From an uncultured Psychrobacter sp. (GTDB taxonomy: Bacteria > Pseudomonadota > Gammaproteobacteria > Pseudomonadales > Moraxellaceae), in NCBI GenBank assembly GCA_947489525.1, contig CANLDW010000002.1, positions 589,223 to 653,222 of the forward strand: 64,000 bases of DNA. The letters run 5' to 3'. Below are positions 8,781 to 17,386 of the stretch, piece by piece. Position 1 is the stretch's first letter. The number at the start of each line of letters is the position of its first letter. The position numbers and the translations under genes were made by a program. The notes under the pieces were generated by a model. It was not told the DNA's origin. It saw only the letters and a list, made by a program, of their open reading frames with translations, and ran no database searches.

Positions 8781-10463
8781 ATGCTACTATCCTTAACACT
8801 ACATCAGTTTGCCCTAATCGCTCAGCACGAGCTTAGTATGGCTGAGGGTTTTAACGTCATTACGGGTGAAACTGGCGCTGGTAAGTCGCTGCTTCTAGAT
8901 GCTTTATCCTTGTGTGTGGGCGCGCGTGCCGATAGTGCTATGGTCAGACACGGCGCTGAAAACGCGGATATCTACGCGCAGTTCGATGTTACGGACAATA
9001 GCGTTATCGCGGAGTGGTTCACACAAAACGAGAGAGAGTTTGATGATGAAGTAATGATCCGTCGGCAGCTCAGCAGCAATGGCCGCTCAAAAGCGTGGTT
9101 GAATGGGGCGCCTGTCAGCTTAGCTGAGCTAAAAAGCTTAGGTAGTTTGCTGGTGAATATCCATAGTCAACACGCGCAGCAAGCGCTACTTAAGCCGCAA
9201 TTTGTCGTGCAGTGGCTCGATGAGATGGCGCAAACAACGTCGCTTGCGGTGCAGACCGCTACTAGCTACCAGCACTATCACCAGCTTAAACGCCGCGCTG
9301 ATGACATTGCTAGCCGCGAGTCGCAGCGTCAAGATAGAATACAGTTATTACAAAATCAGCTCGCTGATATCGCACCGCTATTAAGTGTCAATTACGATGA
9401 GATCGAAGCGGAACACGAAGAGCTCTCAAACCTTGAAGCGCTTATGCATGAGGCTAGTCGCAGCTTACATCTGCTCGATAGCGATACCGATGAGCCTGAT
9501 GTTATGAGCCTGCTTGGGCAAGCCATTAAGCTATGTGATACTCAAGCGGGCGTTAGTCAAACCTTTGGACTGGCCGCAGAGCAGCTGCATTTAGCGCAGC
9601 AGCAGATTACAGAGGCAACTGCCCTCCTCTCTGATTACGCCGAGCAGCAGTTGCCTGATCCTGAGCGCTTGCAGACTCTAGATAGTTTGATTAGTCTAGC
9701 TCATCGTCTCTCGCGTAAGCACAGCTTACCAGCAACTGAGCTTATAGAGGAAGCCAAAGCGTGGCAGGCGCAGTTAGAAGATTTGGAGAACGAGCCAAGC
9801 AGCGATGCGCTCGCTACGCAAATCGAGGCGGCCTGGCAAGAGTATTTAACCTCCGCCCGTTTGCTCAATGACGCCCGAAAAAAAGCAGCGCCACAGATCA
9901 GCCAGCAGCTTATCGAGCAACTACAGCCCTTAGCGCTGCCCAACGCACGCTGCGAGTTTGTCTTTACTAAACGTGCCGACTCCTCTCAATACAACGCGCA
10001 AGGCTGCTTTGATATTGATCTACTGTTTAGTGCCAACGTTGGTATGCCCATGCAGCCTTTACATAAGATTGCCTCGGGAGGTGAGCTGTCACGTATGGCA
10101 CTTGTCATGCAGGTGCTACAAGCCACCAATGCTGACCATAATGCAGCCAAACCTATGCTGGTCTTTGATGAAGTCGATGTCGGTATCAGTGGCGGCACCG
10201 CACAGGTGGTCGGTGAGCTACTGCGTACACTTGGCCAGTCGCAGCAGCTCCTTGCGATCACGCACCAAGCGCAAGTGGCAGCGCAGGCGCATCAGCATAT
10301 CTTAGTGCAAAAACATCACAATGAGCAGACCCAAAGCGAGCTCGTTGTCCTAGCAGGTCAGGCGCAAGTTGACGAGTTAGCCCGTATGTCAGGCGGCGTC
10401 ACCATCACTGATGTCACTCGTGATCACGCGCGCAGTTTACTCAGCGACGTCAAACACCCTTAA
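8781..10463 (+). CDS. recN: DNA repair protein RecN
   Basis: SMC-like ATPase that acts early in double-strand break repair. The head is split: Walker A GETGAGKS at residues 29-36, with Walker B LVFDEVDVGISGGTA and the signature KIASGGELSRMAL near the C-terminus. They flank a long coiled-coil region (about 150-380) rich in Gln, Glu and Leu. The frame begins at 8724, but family N-termini start at MLLSLTLHQF, and that ATG (8781) has GAGG 5 nt upstream. Length from this start is 560 residues, normal for RecN. No SOS (LexA) box was confidently identified upstream. Confidence 0.95.
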   Translation: MLLSLTLHQFALIAQHELSMAEGFNVITGETGAGKSLLLDALSLCVGARADSAMVRHGAENADIYAQFDVTDNSVIAEWFTQNEREFDDEVMIRRQLSSNGRSKAWLNGAPVSLAELKSLGSLLVNIHSQHAQQALLKPQFVVQWLDEMAQTTSLAVQTATSYQHYHQLKRRADDIASRESQRQDRIQLLQNQLADIAPLLSVNYDEIEAEHEELSNLEALMHEASRSLHLLDSDTDEPDVMSLLGQAIKLCDTQAGVSQTFGLAAEQLHLAQQQITEATALLSDYAEQQLPDPERLQTLDSLISLAHRLSRKHSLPATELIEEAKAWQAQLEDLENEPSSDALATQIEAAWQEYLTSARLLNDARKKAAPQISQQLIEQLQPLALPNARCEFVFTKRADSSQYNAQGCFDIDLLFSANVGMPMQPLHKIASGGELSRMALVMQVLQATNADHNAAKPMLVFDEVDVGISGGTAQVVGELLRTLGQSQQLLAITHQAQVAAQAHQHILVQKHHNEQTQSELVVLAGQAQVDELARMSGGVTITDVTRDHARSLLSDVKHP

Positions 10464-10573
10464 ACAGTAACTTTTAGTTATTCGCTTTGATGGATTGACA
10501 CTGATGTATGAGTTGATTTTCTGCTCAACATCGCCATATAACCTGTCACTCTTTTATTTATTGTACCTGTTTT

Positions 10574-11137
10574 ATGCCTAGAGCTAATCTTACTCATCAT
10601 TTCTTAATTGCAGCGCCGCAGCTTTCAGACCCTAGGTTTGCAGAGGCGCTTATCTATATCTGTCGCCATGATAAGCAGGGCGCATTGGGTCTTATGATTA
10701 ACCGTCCGCTTGAGCACGCTCGCGTGGGTAAGCTGCTTGAGGATTTGAGTATTGAGGTGAGCGATCCGCAAGTGATGGAAGATGTCGCCTTAGAGGGCGG
10801 ACCTATGTACCCTGAGGTCGGCTTTGTGCTGCACACCGGACAACCCGAGTGGGCATCTTCTTTTGCCATCTCAGAAAACGTCTGCATTACTACCAGTCAA
10901 GATGTACTGGGGCGCATCGCCGCTGGTCACGGTGTCGGTCATTATCATTTGTGTCTAGGACATGCCAGCTGGGGTAAAAAACAGCTGGAAAATGAGCTCG
11001 ATAGTGGCGACTGGCTGGTGTGTCCTGCTGATTTGACTTTGTTGTTCGACACACCATTTGATGAGCGCTGGCGCTCGGCTGCGGACAAAATCGGTGTCAA
11101 TTTTGACTATTTGAGTAATGATATTGGTCATGCGTAG
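10574..11137 (+). CDS. yqgE: YqgE/AlgH family protein
   Basis: Conserved protein of unknown biochemical role, usually encoded beside ruvX as here. The family signature is clear: [51 protein letters not shown] and [14 protein letters not shown]. The 187-residue length is standard. Its stop codon lies inside the first unit of a 13-nt tandem repeat (11131-11181) that fills the gap to ruvX. The name AlgH reflects an old alginate-regulation claim and should not be read as function. Confidence 0.92.
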   Translation: MPRANLTHHFLIAAPQLSDPRFAEALIYICRHDKQGALGLMINRPLEHARVGKLLEDLSIEVSDPQVMEDVALEGGPMYPEVGFVLHTGQPEWASSFAISENVCITTSQDVLGRIAAGHGVGHYHLCLGHASWGKKQLENELDSGDWLVCPADLTLLFDTPFDERWRSAADKIGVNFDYLSNDIGHA

Positions 11138-11181
11138 TACTGATGCGTAGTACTGATGCTTAGTACTGAGCGTAGTACCGA
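11131..11181. repeat. 13-nt direct tandem repeat, about four units
   Basis: Units read TGCGTAGTACTGA twice, then TGCTTAGTACTGA, then a degenerate 12-nt unit ending in GTACCGA. The array starts inside the last codons of yqgE, supplies its TAG stop and fills most of the gap to ruvX. Confidence 0.9.
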
Positions 11182-11210
11182 TATTACAGGCATAGGAGAG
11201 CTTTGCTGCG

Positions 11211-11732
11211 ATGAGTGAGCGTAACGTCATAAAAACCCATATAGATAGCCAAGTGGCTGAAACTACGCCGCAGCCGCATCTTATATTGGGGCTAGATTAC
11301 GGCGTCAAAAAAATGGGAATGGCGCTTGGTAATACCTTGACTCAGACGGCACGCGCCTTTGATATTCTAGCGATGAATAATGGTCAGCCTGATTGGGACA
11401 ATCTGCTTGGTATTATAAAGGTATGGGGCATCACCCAAATCGTCGTTGGCCTACCGCTCAATATGGATGGGTCAAGCTCTATGCTCTCAAAGCGGGCGCA
11501 CAAGTTTGCTCGTCGTTTGGCACACCGTTTGCTTGAGCAGCGCTCAGGCGCTAGTGTCATGCTATGTGATGAGCGTCTCACCTCAGTAGCGGCTCGCGAG
11601 ATCGCTTGGGAGCGTGGCTGGATTACAGATCCGCGCGATCCAATCGATGATATTTCGGCTTGTTTGTTGCTATCAGCGCATTTTTCTGATCCCAGTCACA
11701 GCATAGCTATTGATGCGCCAAGAGCCGATTAG
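11211..11732 (+). CDS. ruvX: Putative pre-16S rRNA nuclease / Holliday junction resolvase-like RuvX (YqgF)
   Basis: RNase H-fold nuclease implicated in processing the 5' end of 16S rRNA. The first acidic motif LGLDYGVKKMG is near residue 28, followed by VVGLPLNMDGS, CDERLTSVAA and the C-terminal DPIDDISACLLL aspartates. All expected catalytic acids are present. The N-terminal about 24 residues (ending TTPQPH) extend beyond the conserved domain. It follows yqgE by 73 bp, a conserved pair. The ATG is preceded by AGGAGAG at a somewhat long spacing. Confidence 0.93.
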   Translation: MSERNVIKTHIDSQVAETTPQPHLILGLDYGVKKMGMALGNTLTQTARAFDILAMNNGQPDWDNLLGIIKVWGITQIVVGLPLNMDGSSSMLSKRAHKFARRLAHRLLEQRSGASVMLCDERLTSVAAREIAWERGWITDPRDPIDDISACLLLSAHFSDPSHSIAIDAPRAD

Positions 11733-11865
11733 TTGCACTCGCTGTATGTTTTTCAAGTACTATACATAATACGGTGCATAGCCAAAGCGTTTGAGGTTAA
11801 GGCGTCTGAAAACATATAAGTATGCTACCTTTGATATTATCTATACGGATAAATAACTGATTATT

Positions 11866-12309
11866 ATGACGACGGTCTCCGATCAAAAACAACACGGCTT
11901 TGCCCCGCTTGCTATCGAGCGCATTCGCGGCGCGCAGCGTGTTAATCGTATTGCAGTATATATGCTCTACGCTGCTATGCTCGCATTCATTCTGTTTGGC
12001 ACTATCGCTAGTATTAAAAGATTCCACGACAGTCAGCTGCTATATCAATTATATTTTACGCTACCCTACGCACTGATTGCCTTAACGATCCCTATTACCC
12101 TTTACAGTGCCTTTATTATTCATCGCTACCGTCTCAGTCAGCCCTCTATGGTTGCACTAGCTATCGGTGTTTCAACTATCGTGCTTGTTGGCGGCTTACT
12201 CTTTGCCGATACAGCATGGCTAGGACTCTCTTGCTGGCTTGGCGTAGCGTTTTTGTTTAAAGCTAATTTTAAGCGCTTCTTTGACTTTTTGGCAGATCCG
12301 TCCACTTAG
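11866..12309 (+). CDS. Hypothetical four-helix membrane protein
   Basis: No family recognised. The 147-residue product has a short cytoplasmic-like N-terminus and four hydrophobic segments (about residues 31-50, 64-84, 96-115 and 118-135). It ends in a basic, Phe-rich tail ([17 protein letters not shown]). Its 3' end lies just upstream of the tusA-type gene on the same strand, so the two may be co-transcribed. Start at ATG 11866; no strong ribosome binding site is visible. Confidence 0.7.
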   Translation: MTTVSDQKQHGFAPLAIERIRGAQRVNRIAVYMLYAAMLAFILFGTIASIKRFHDSQLLYQLYFTLPYALIALTIPITLYSAFIIHRYRLSQPSMVALAIGVSTIVLVGGLLFADTAWLGLSCWLGVAFLFKANFKRFFDFLADPST

Positions 12310-12358
12310 TCATGACTCTTTTATTACTCTATTTATTCCTATTACTCTATTCAATACT

Positions 12359-12697
12359 ATGCCTATGACCACTTCCTCTACTGACTTATCTCAACCAATC
12401 AATCATCACTTAGACACGCAAGGTCTCATTTGCCCAGAGCCTGTTATGATGCTGCATCGCACTATACGCCAAGCAGATAGTGGCGAAGTTGTTGAGATCC
12501 TTGCGACCGATCCGGCGACCACACGTGATATTCCTAATTTTTGTCGTCACCTTGGTCATGAGCTTGTGCATCAAGAAACGCTGGCAGAAAATATCAGCTT
12601 AGCTATCGATCCTGATGAGATCACCGTCGATAGCGATAAAACAGTACCAGAGACTACTACGCTCTATCGTTATCTGGTAAAGAAAAAAGACGCCTAA
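12359..12697 (+). CDS. tusA: TusA-family sulfur carrier protein
   Basis: Small sulfur-relay protein of the SirA/TusA fold; TusA passes persulfide sulfur toward 2-thiouridine tRNA modification. The hallmark is [16 protein letters not shown], with the persulfide cysteine in the CPxP motif, followed by [29 protein letters not shown]. The frame runs back to 12281 inside the upstream gene, but conserved sequence begins only after residue 40. The ATGs at 12359 or 12365 are therefore likelier starts. A C-terminal extension rich in acidic residues ends in [10 protein letters not shown]. Assignment to TusA rather than a paralogue is likely but not certain. Confidence 0.85.
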   Translation: MPMTTSSTDLSQPINHHLDTQGLICPEPVMMLHRTIRQADSGEVVEILATDPATTRDIPNFCRHLGHELVHQETLAENISLAIDPDEITVDSDKTVPETTTLYRYLVKKKDA

Positions 12698-12767
12698 TCG
12701 CAATCTACATACAAAGTATGACTTACATTATACTGCTTAAACCGATTAAATCTTAAGGATAAACCAC

Positions 12768-14003
12768 GTGCTCCTACCTCAACAGCAATACGTACAGTGG
12801 TTTGAAAATCAAAACGGAAAAGAGGTACAGCAACGTGCGCGCTGGCTCTCTGCTAGCAATTATGAGCCGCCTGAGCGTATTGTCTTAGTTGATGATACTA
12901 CCAGTGCTGATGAAGCTTATCGTTTAGCGAATGCAGGAATCTCAATGCTATGGCGCGGTGACTTTTATAACGCGCGTCAGCTAATGCAAGCCCTCAATCG
13001 GCGCATTGAGCGTACAGAGGCGCGCTCCAAAAAGCGTAGAGTAAAAAAAGCCAATAACGCACCTAATCAGGATGCGTCTACTCAAGATAGTCGCAGTCAA
13101 CACACTTTGCCAAACTTATTCCATCAGCAGCGGCAAACGACTGCTCAGCGCGCGCGACTTTTAAGTCGTCTGCTATTAGAATTTGACGCCAATTACGTCA
13201 GTCAACTACGCCGCGCTCCTGACGTCAGCAAGGCATGCATCGTGGCCTTTGGTCAGTTTGAGGAAGAGAAGAGTGAGCCGTGTGTGCTCTCCTTTCGTGA
13301 TTTGCAAGGCGCTCTAGGTGCAGCGCAGTGGCGCAAAAAAGGCGTAAAAATCGATAGTTTAGACTTGTCTATTTATCCGCACTACGGCGTCTTTGCGCCC
13401 ACTCGTCATGAGTATGTGCCCCTACTCCTCGAGGCGCCGTTGCCAAACCCTTGCGATATCGCCTACGATATCGGTACGGGAACGGGCTTGCTAGCAATTA
13501 TCTTAGCAAAGCGCGGTGTTAAACAAATCATTGCCACGGATCTCAGTCCGCGAGCGCTCGCCTGCGCTAGCGATAACTTTGCACGTCAAAGTCTATCTAT
13601 ACAGCTACAGCAAGCGGATTTGTTCCCGACCGATGCACCACTTGCCGATCTAATCGTTTGCAATCCACCTTGGCTACCGGCCAAACCTACCTCTGCGCTC
13701 GAATATGCCGTTTACGATGCCAATAGCGCGATGCTGCGCGGATTGTTACAAGGCGCAAAGCAGCACCTATCTGATCAAGGCGAGGTGTGGCTGATACTAT
13801 CAGACCTAGCTGAGCATCTGCAGCTGCGTAGCCGAGAAGAGCTGCTAAGTTGGATTGATGCGGCTGGTCTGAGCGTAAAATATCGTTTGGATACCACACC
13901 GAAGCATAATCGCAGCCAAGATAAGACCGATCCGCTGTATGCCGCGCGTAGTAGCGAGATTACCTCGCTTTGGTGTTTAGAGAGTACATCCTATGAGCCG
14001 TGA
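12768..14003 (+). CDS. Class I SAM-dependent methyltransferase (HemK/PrmC-like)
   Basis: Probable N5-glutamine or small-molecule/RNA methyltransferase. An N-terminal region (about 1-190) contains a basic patch (RSKKRRVKKANN) and no recognised domain. It is followed by a Rossmann-type methyltransferase domain with SAM motif I DIGTGTGLLAIILAKRG, motif II ATDLSPRALACASDNFAR and the catalytic NPPW motif (IVCNPPWLPAK) that marks amino-group methylation. Length is 411 residues. It starts at GTG (12768), supported by AAGGA about 10 nt upstream. It overlaps xerD by 11 bp, suggesting coupled translation. Substrate unknown. Confidence 0.82.
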   Translation: MLLPQQQYVQWFENQNGKEVQQRARWLSASNYEPPERIVLVDDTTSADEAYRLANAGISMLWRGDFYNARQLMQALNRRIERTEARSKKRRVKKANNAPNQDASTQDSRSQHTLPNLFHQQRQTTAQRARLLSRLLLEFDANYVSQLRRAPDVSKACIVAFGQFEEEKSEPCVLSFRDLQGALGAAQWRKKGVKIDSLDLSIYPHYGVFAPTRHEYVPLLLEAPLPNPCDIAYDIGTGTGLLAIILAKRGVKQIIATDLSPRALACASDNFARQSLSIQLQQADLFPTDAPLADLIVCNPPWLPAKPTSALEYAVYDANSAMLRGLLQGAKQHLSDQGEVWLILSDLAEHLQLRSREELLSWIDAAGLSVKYRLDTTPKHNRSQDKTDPLYAARSSEITSLWCLESTSYEP

Positions 14004-14931
14004 TCGCGCCGTACAGCAACGTCAGCCCAAAGCGCTTGCCGTCGATGACGAGCCAAGCTATATGACTGAGTTTCGTCAAGCCATGCTGGCGCGCGGTCTG
14101 GCAACGCGCACGCGCAACGCTTATGTCCGTGACTTGCGTACTTGCGAGCTGACCAACAAAGCCGCACTGACCCAATGGCAAGCGGACGATGTACTGCATT
14201 GTCTCTCTATTCTTACGCAAGAAGGCAAAACCCCGCGCACGCAAGCGCGCATGCTCTCAAGCCTGCGCCAATTCTATCTGTGGATGATCGCTAGCAATCT
14301 GCGTGAAGACAACCCTTGCGAGCGTATCAAAAGCCCTAAACTCGGACGTCCCTTGCCCAAAGACTTAAGCGAGTCGGATGTCGATAACCTGCTTGCCGCG
14401 CCTGATACCAGTACCGCGCTGGGACTACGTGATAAAGCCATGCTAGAGGTGCTCTACGCTTGTGGTCTACGCGTCAGTGAGCTGATTAACCTTTCTCTTG
14501 AGCAAGTCAATCTCAATGCCGGCTGGCTACAGATCACCGGCAAAGGCAATAAAACGCGCCTCGTACCTCTAGGCGAATACGCCGCGGACGCGCTGGAAGA
14601 TTATCTAACGCATGGGCGCGGTGAGTTGATCGCGCATTTGAAATCTGGCAATTGCCAAGCGGTGTTTCTGACCGCGCAAGGGGGCTATATGACGCGGCAG
14701 AACTTTTGGTACTTACTCAAAAAGCACGCCAAAGTCGCTGGCATCGATAAGGAACTCTCCCCCCATACCCTACGCCACGCCTTCGCTACCCATCTGCTTA
14801 ATCATGGCGCGGATTTGCGTAGCGTGCAGTTATTGCTTGGACATAGTGATCTATCCACCACGCAGATTTATACCCATGTGGCGACGGCGAGATTGCAGAA
14901 GTTGCATGCGGAGCATCATCCGCGTGGCTAG
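13993..14931 (+). CDS. xerD: Site-specific tyrosine recombinase XerD
   Basis: With XerC it resolves chromosome dimers at dif under FtsK control. It has an N-terminal SAM-like DNA-binding domain (about 24-105) and a catalytic domain with the full set R160, K184, H258, R261, H284 and nucleophile Y293. The C-terminal block LSPHTLRHAFATHLL, GHSDLSTTQIYTHV, HAEHHPRG is XerD-like rather than XerC-like. An extra about 22 residues precede the conserved start (MTEFRQAML at residue 24), so a later start is possible. The chosen ATG overlaps the upstream methyltransferase by 11 bp. Confidence 0.93.
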   Translation: MSRDRAVQQRQPKALAVDDEPSYMTEFRQAMLARGLATRTRNAYVRDLRTCELTNKAALTQWQADDVLHCLSILTQEGKTPRTQARMLSSLRQFYLWMIASNLREDNPCERIKSPKLGRPLPKDLSESDVDNLLAAPDTSTALGLRDKAMLEVLYACGLRVSELINLSLEQVNLNAGWLQITGKGNKTRLVPLGEYAADALEDYLTHGRGELIAHLKSGNCQAVFLTAQGGYMTRQNFWYLLKKHAKVAGIDKELSPHTLRHAFATHLLNHGADLRSVQLLLGHSDLSTTQIYTHVATARLQKLHAEHHPRG

Positions 14932-14975
14932 AATCGAATTTGAACATTGATTGATGATCGTAAAAGGAATATCTA

Positions 14976-15314
14976 GTGCTACAAGCCAAGCCCTCTACTC
15001 CGCCCAATCTAACCAAGAGTCAAAACTCTGTGCTCAAAACGCTCACGATCATGGGTTATTTAGAGGGCACGTCCTTTCTGTTATTGTTAGGCATTGCGAT
15101 GCCCATGAAGTATATGCTGGACATCCCCGAACCTGTAAGATATATCGGTATGGCGCACGGAGCACTGTTTATCGGCTATATTGTTGTGCTGATGTTCACC
15201 GCGAGTAAAATAAAAATGCCGTTATGGGCACTACCCGCTGGGATCCTCGGCTCGTTTTTGCCTTTTGGGCCGTTTGTGTTTGATCATATTTTGAAGAAGA
15301 AGTTGAGAAGGTAG
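14976..15314 (+). CDS. DUF3817 family membrane protein
   Basis: Small integral membrane protein of unknown function. The family pattern is visible: GYLEGTSFLLLLGIAMPMKYMLDIPEPVRYIGMAHGALFIGYIV, then a third helix and LGSFLPFGPFVFDHILKKKL. Three hydrophobic segments lie near residues 28-48, 58-80 and 83-100. The start is GTG at 14976 with AAAGGA about 9 nt upstream. The 112-residue length fits the family. It lies 44 bp after xerD on the same strand. Confidence 0.85.
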   Translation: MLQAKPSTPPNLTKSQNSVLKTLTIMGYLEGTSFLLLLGIAMPMKYMLDIPEPVRYIGMAHGALFIGYIVVLMFTASKIKMPLWALPAGILGSFLPFGPFVFDHILKKKLRR

Positions 15315-15334
15315 CTAAATTAACGGCTGTTGAT

Positions 15335-15733
15335 TTAGATAGGAATAGTAATTAGCGAAAAGGTAATAAACGATCGAAACAGTAAAAAGATCAGTCCAAC
15401 TCTAAACCCCGTACTATTGACGAGACTTAATAGTCTTGGATTTAATTTGATGAAATCATTGATGATATCGGCAATGACAAACAGCACTATGAAAGCTGAA
15501 ATTAAAATGAGCAGTACTAACTGACTTTGACTAAAAAAATCTGTTAGATATAAAATGAATATTGATAGGATAAAAAGAACCAAACCTAACAATTTGAAAT
15601 AAATGGATTTTTTGATATCTTTTTTGGTTTTAGGTTGTTTGATCAAAAAGTCTTCTGTAATCACTCCTTTAACCTGCAAGACTAACAGCACTGTCATTAA
15701 GAATATAATTATGAAGATAAATAGTAATAACAC
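15335..15733 (-). CDS. Hypothetical AT-rich membrane protein
   Basis: No family recognised. The 132-residue product has about four hydrophobic segments: 1-20, 47-65, 70-90 and 108-130. A basic loop with many lysines (KQPKTKKDIKKS, about 33-44) separates the first two. It is unusually rich in Ile, Leu and Phe and its DNA is lower in GC than its neighbours. It starts at GTG (15733) with AAGGACTC upstream at good spacing. It is convergent with the DUF3817 gene and sits beside a pair of inverted REP-like hairpins, so an accessory origin is possible. Confidence 0.65.
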   Translation of the reverse strand: MLLLFIFIIIFLMTVLLVLQVKGVITEDFLIKQPKTKKDIKKSIYFKLLGLVLFILSIFILYLTDFFSQSQLVLLILISAFIVLFVIADIINDFIKLNPRLLSLVNSTGFRVGLIFLLFRSFITFSLITIPI

Positions 15734-15781
15734 TCGATAGAGTCCTTATTAAAGTTTGGGATTGACTAGTGGATATTACGA

Positions 15782-15801
15782 GGCTGGGCTTTTAGCCCAG
15801 C
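15782..15801 (+). repeat. REP-like hairpin, left copy
   Basis: GCTGGGC-TTTTA-GCCCAGC forms a perfect 7-bp stem with a 5-nt loop. A second copy lies in inverse orientation at 15897-15916 with one mismatch in 20. The arrangement resembles a bacterial interspersed mosaic element: two REP-like hairpins facing each other about 95 bp apart. Confidence 0.75.
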
Positions 15802-15896
15802 ACTATCTATAAAAGATCAAAAACTTTAATATCAACAAATCTACTCGCTTATATATAAAGAGATAATCTTAAGGTGTTAGCTTAACTCGTTAATTC

Positions 15897-15916
15897 GCTG
15901 GGCTAAAAGCCTAGCC
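15897..15916 (-). repeat. REP-like hairpin, right copy (inverted)
   Basis: Reverse complement of the hairpin at 15782-15801 apart from one base (AAAAGCCTAGCC in place of AAAAGCCCAGCC). With its partner it bounds a 135-bp AT-rich segment between two minus-strand membrane protein genes. Confidence 0.75.
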
Positions 15917-15973
15917 TACAAAACTAAATTATCTATGAGTTTCACATTATCTCATACACTCCAAACGACTATT

Positions 15974-16417
15974 CTAATCGTTTTTATAGCCAATCACTAT
16001 ATTAGGATTACGTACCTTTATCTCTTGATAAAAGTGCGATTTGTGTTTTGGAGATATCAAAACCCTGTCGTCTTTATAGCGTATCTCTATTCTATCTAAT
16101 GACAGCGCTGGTGCAGAAAGTGCATTTCGAGTGGGGGTAATATGTGAGATATCTGCAAGCTCAATATATTCAGTAGAAAAACCATTATCCACTTGCAACT
16201 GGCTATCGGTTAAGGTGTATTTAATACCAAAGACAGGTATAACTATGAGCGCTATGAAGGGTGTGAGAATAAGAGCGAGCAATATACTTTTTTTACGTGA
16301 ACGCTTATCACCTTGTATCCATTCCCACAATGGAATAGATATCATCGCCAATAGGACAAGACAAAGAACGAAGGCAATCCAAAAATCGACTTTAGATGTG
16401 AATATAATACCTGACAT
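15974..16417 (-). CDS. Membrane protein with bacterial PH-like (DUF1200-type) domain
   Basis: 147 residues: two membrane segments (about 9-29 and 44-66) followed by a soluble domain. That domain carries THE family-like run ITPTRNALSAPALSLDRIEIRY and ends in ISPKHKSHFYQEIKVRNPN. This pattern matches small bacterial pleckstrin-homology-like proteins (DUF1200, also called bPH_4) of unknown function. It is preceded on the coding strand by the 16.4-16.8 kb repeat-rich intergenic region. I am fairly sure of the family and unsure of the role. Confidence 0.72.
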   Translation of the reverse strand: MSGIIFTSKVDFWIAFVLCLVLLAMISIPLWEWIQGDKRSRKKSILLALILTPFIALIVIPVFGIKYTLTDSQLQVDNGFSTEYIELADISHITPTRNALSAPALSLDRIEIRYKDDRVLISPKHKSHFYQEIKVRNPNIVIGYKND

Positions 16418-16497
16418 AACGATGCTTAAACTTTGTTTATTATAAAACCAATTTTAGCATGATAATCTGTGCACCAATTATTAATCCTTATCTTGAA

Positions 16498-16518
16498 GGT
16501 GCGCTAGGCGCACCCTAC
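16498..16518 (+). repeat. Short palindromic element GGTGCGC-n2-GGCGCACC
   Basis: GGTGCGCT-A-GGCGCACC followed by CTAC. The same element with one base change occurs at 52417-52437, and in inverse orientation at 52299-52318. It forms a GC-rich hairpin and is a dispersed REP-like unit. Confidence 0.75.
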
Positions 16519-16570
16519 CTACCCTTTCGCTATTGCAGTTCAACAACAAGCTAAACCTAAATCAAACTAG

Positions 16571-16726
16571 GCTTTTTAGCCCTGATAGTAGCGGTATCCT
16601 GTTGCAGGCGCTGGCAATGTGGACTGTGGCTAGGGATGGTCTCGAGATAACAGGAACAGCGCTAGACACGATAGTCCGCATGCCAGCGGCAAGGCAGATA
16701 CAAGCGGATAGCAGGATCAGCTCCCC
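16571..16726 (+). repeat. Interspersed structured element, copy A
   Basis: 156-nt element. The 5' end reads TTTAGCCCTGATAGTAGCGG (after one extra T), the central motif GAGATAACAGGAAC is at 16644-16657, and the 3' end contains GATACAAGCGGATAGCAGGA. Internal arms 16609-16625 and 16673-16688 are almost perfectly complementary. Two more copies at 50892-51047 (minus) and 54765-54916 (plus) share ends and central motif but carry different, still complementary, arms. The arm sequences thus covary. Function unknown; see findings. Confidence 0.8.
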
Positions 16727-16844
16727 ATACTTAACCTACCCACACTCCTCTCTTTTAACGATCCTCAACTGAAAACACGTGCGGTTGGCGCTACACTATA
16801 ACCATAAAAATTGGGCGGTGTACGCTTAGGACAGGGAGTCTGTT

Positions 16845-17288
16845 ATGTTTGGTTTTGATATCGATATGGAGCTGATGGGGTATCATTTTTTTCAGTTGGG
16901 GATTGCGTTTGTGTTATCGTTGCCGATTGCGCTGAACCGCGAGATGAATGATAACGGCGCGGGTTTACGCACATTTCCGCTGGTGACGATTGCGTCGTGT
17001 GCCTTTATGCTAGTAGGACGTGATATCTACGTGGATGGCGATGCCGAGGCGCGTATTATGTACGCGATTATTACGGGGATGGGCTTCATCGGTGGCGGCG
17101 CTATCTTTAAAGGTAGCGGCACTGTAAAAGGGACAGCGACGGCGGCGGGGCTTTGGAACACGGGGGCAATTGGGATTTCGGTGGCGTATAGTCGTTATGA
17201 GATTGCGATTATTTTATCAGTGGTGAGTTTTTTGATTTTACAGTTCTCAGAACCTTTTAAATCTCATAGCAATAAGGAGTCGGATTAA
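16845..17288 (+). CDS. MgtC/SapB family membrane protein
   Basis: Membrane protein of the MgtC/SapB family. Some members modulate Mg2+ homeostasis or F-ATPase during intracellular growth. The signature is clear: GIAFVLSLPIALNREM, GAGLRTFPLVTIASCAFMLVG, the MYAIITGMGFIGGGAIFKGSGTVKGTATAAGLWNTGAIGISVA run and a final hydrophobic helix. At 147 residues it matches short SapB-type members that lack the C-terminal ACT-like domain of Salmonella MgtC. A strong AGGGAG ribosome binding site precedes the ATG. Virulence function should not be assumed. Confidence 0.88.
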   Translation: MFGFDIDMELMGYHFFQLGIAFVLSLPIALNREMNDNGAGLRTFPLVTIASCAFMLVGRDIYVDGDAEARIMYAIITGMGFIGGGAIFKGSGTVKGTATAAGLWNTGAIGISVAYSRYEIAIILSVVSFLILQFSEPFKSHSNKESD

Positions 17289-17386
17289 GGGTGGCGCCAA
17301 TATCCCTGCGCGTCATTCAAATCTATAGCTGAAATCATTGCCTTTAGTCGTTACAATACCTTTTATTTTTATGGATTGAGACCTTT

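Larger units (their letters stand above)
16418..16844. other. Repeat-rich intergenic region
   Basis: Non-coding stretch with two repeat elements, detailed separately: a 21-nt palindromic element at 16498-16518 and structured repeat copy A at 16571-16726. The 79-codon ORF at 16533-16772 runs straight through the structured repeat and is not believed to be a gene. Confidence 0.7.

Noticed and set aside
16533..16772. 79-codon plus-strand ORF
   Set aside because: It runs through the structured repeat copy A, has no similarity to known families and its reading frame is not preserved in copies B and C.
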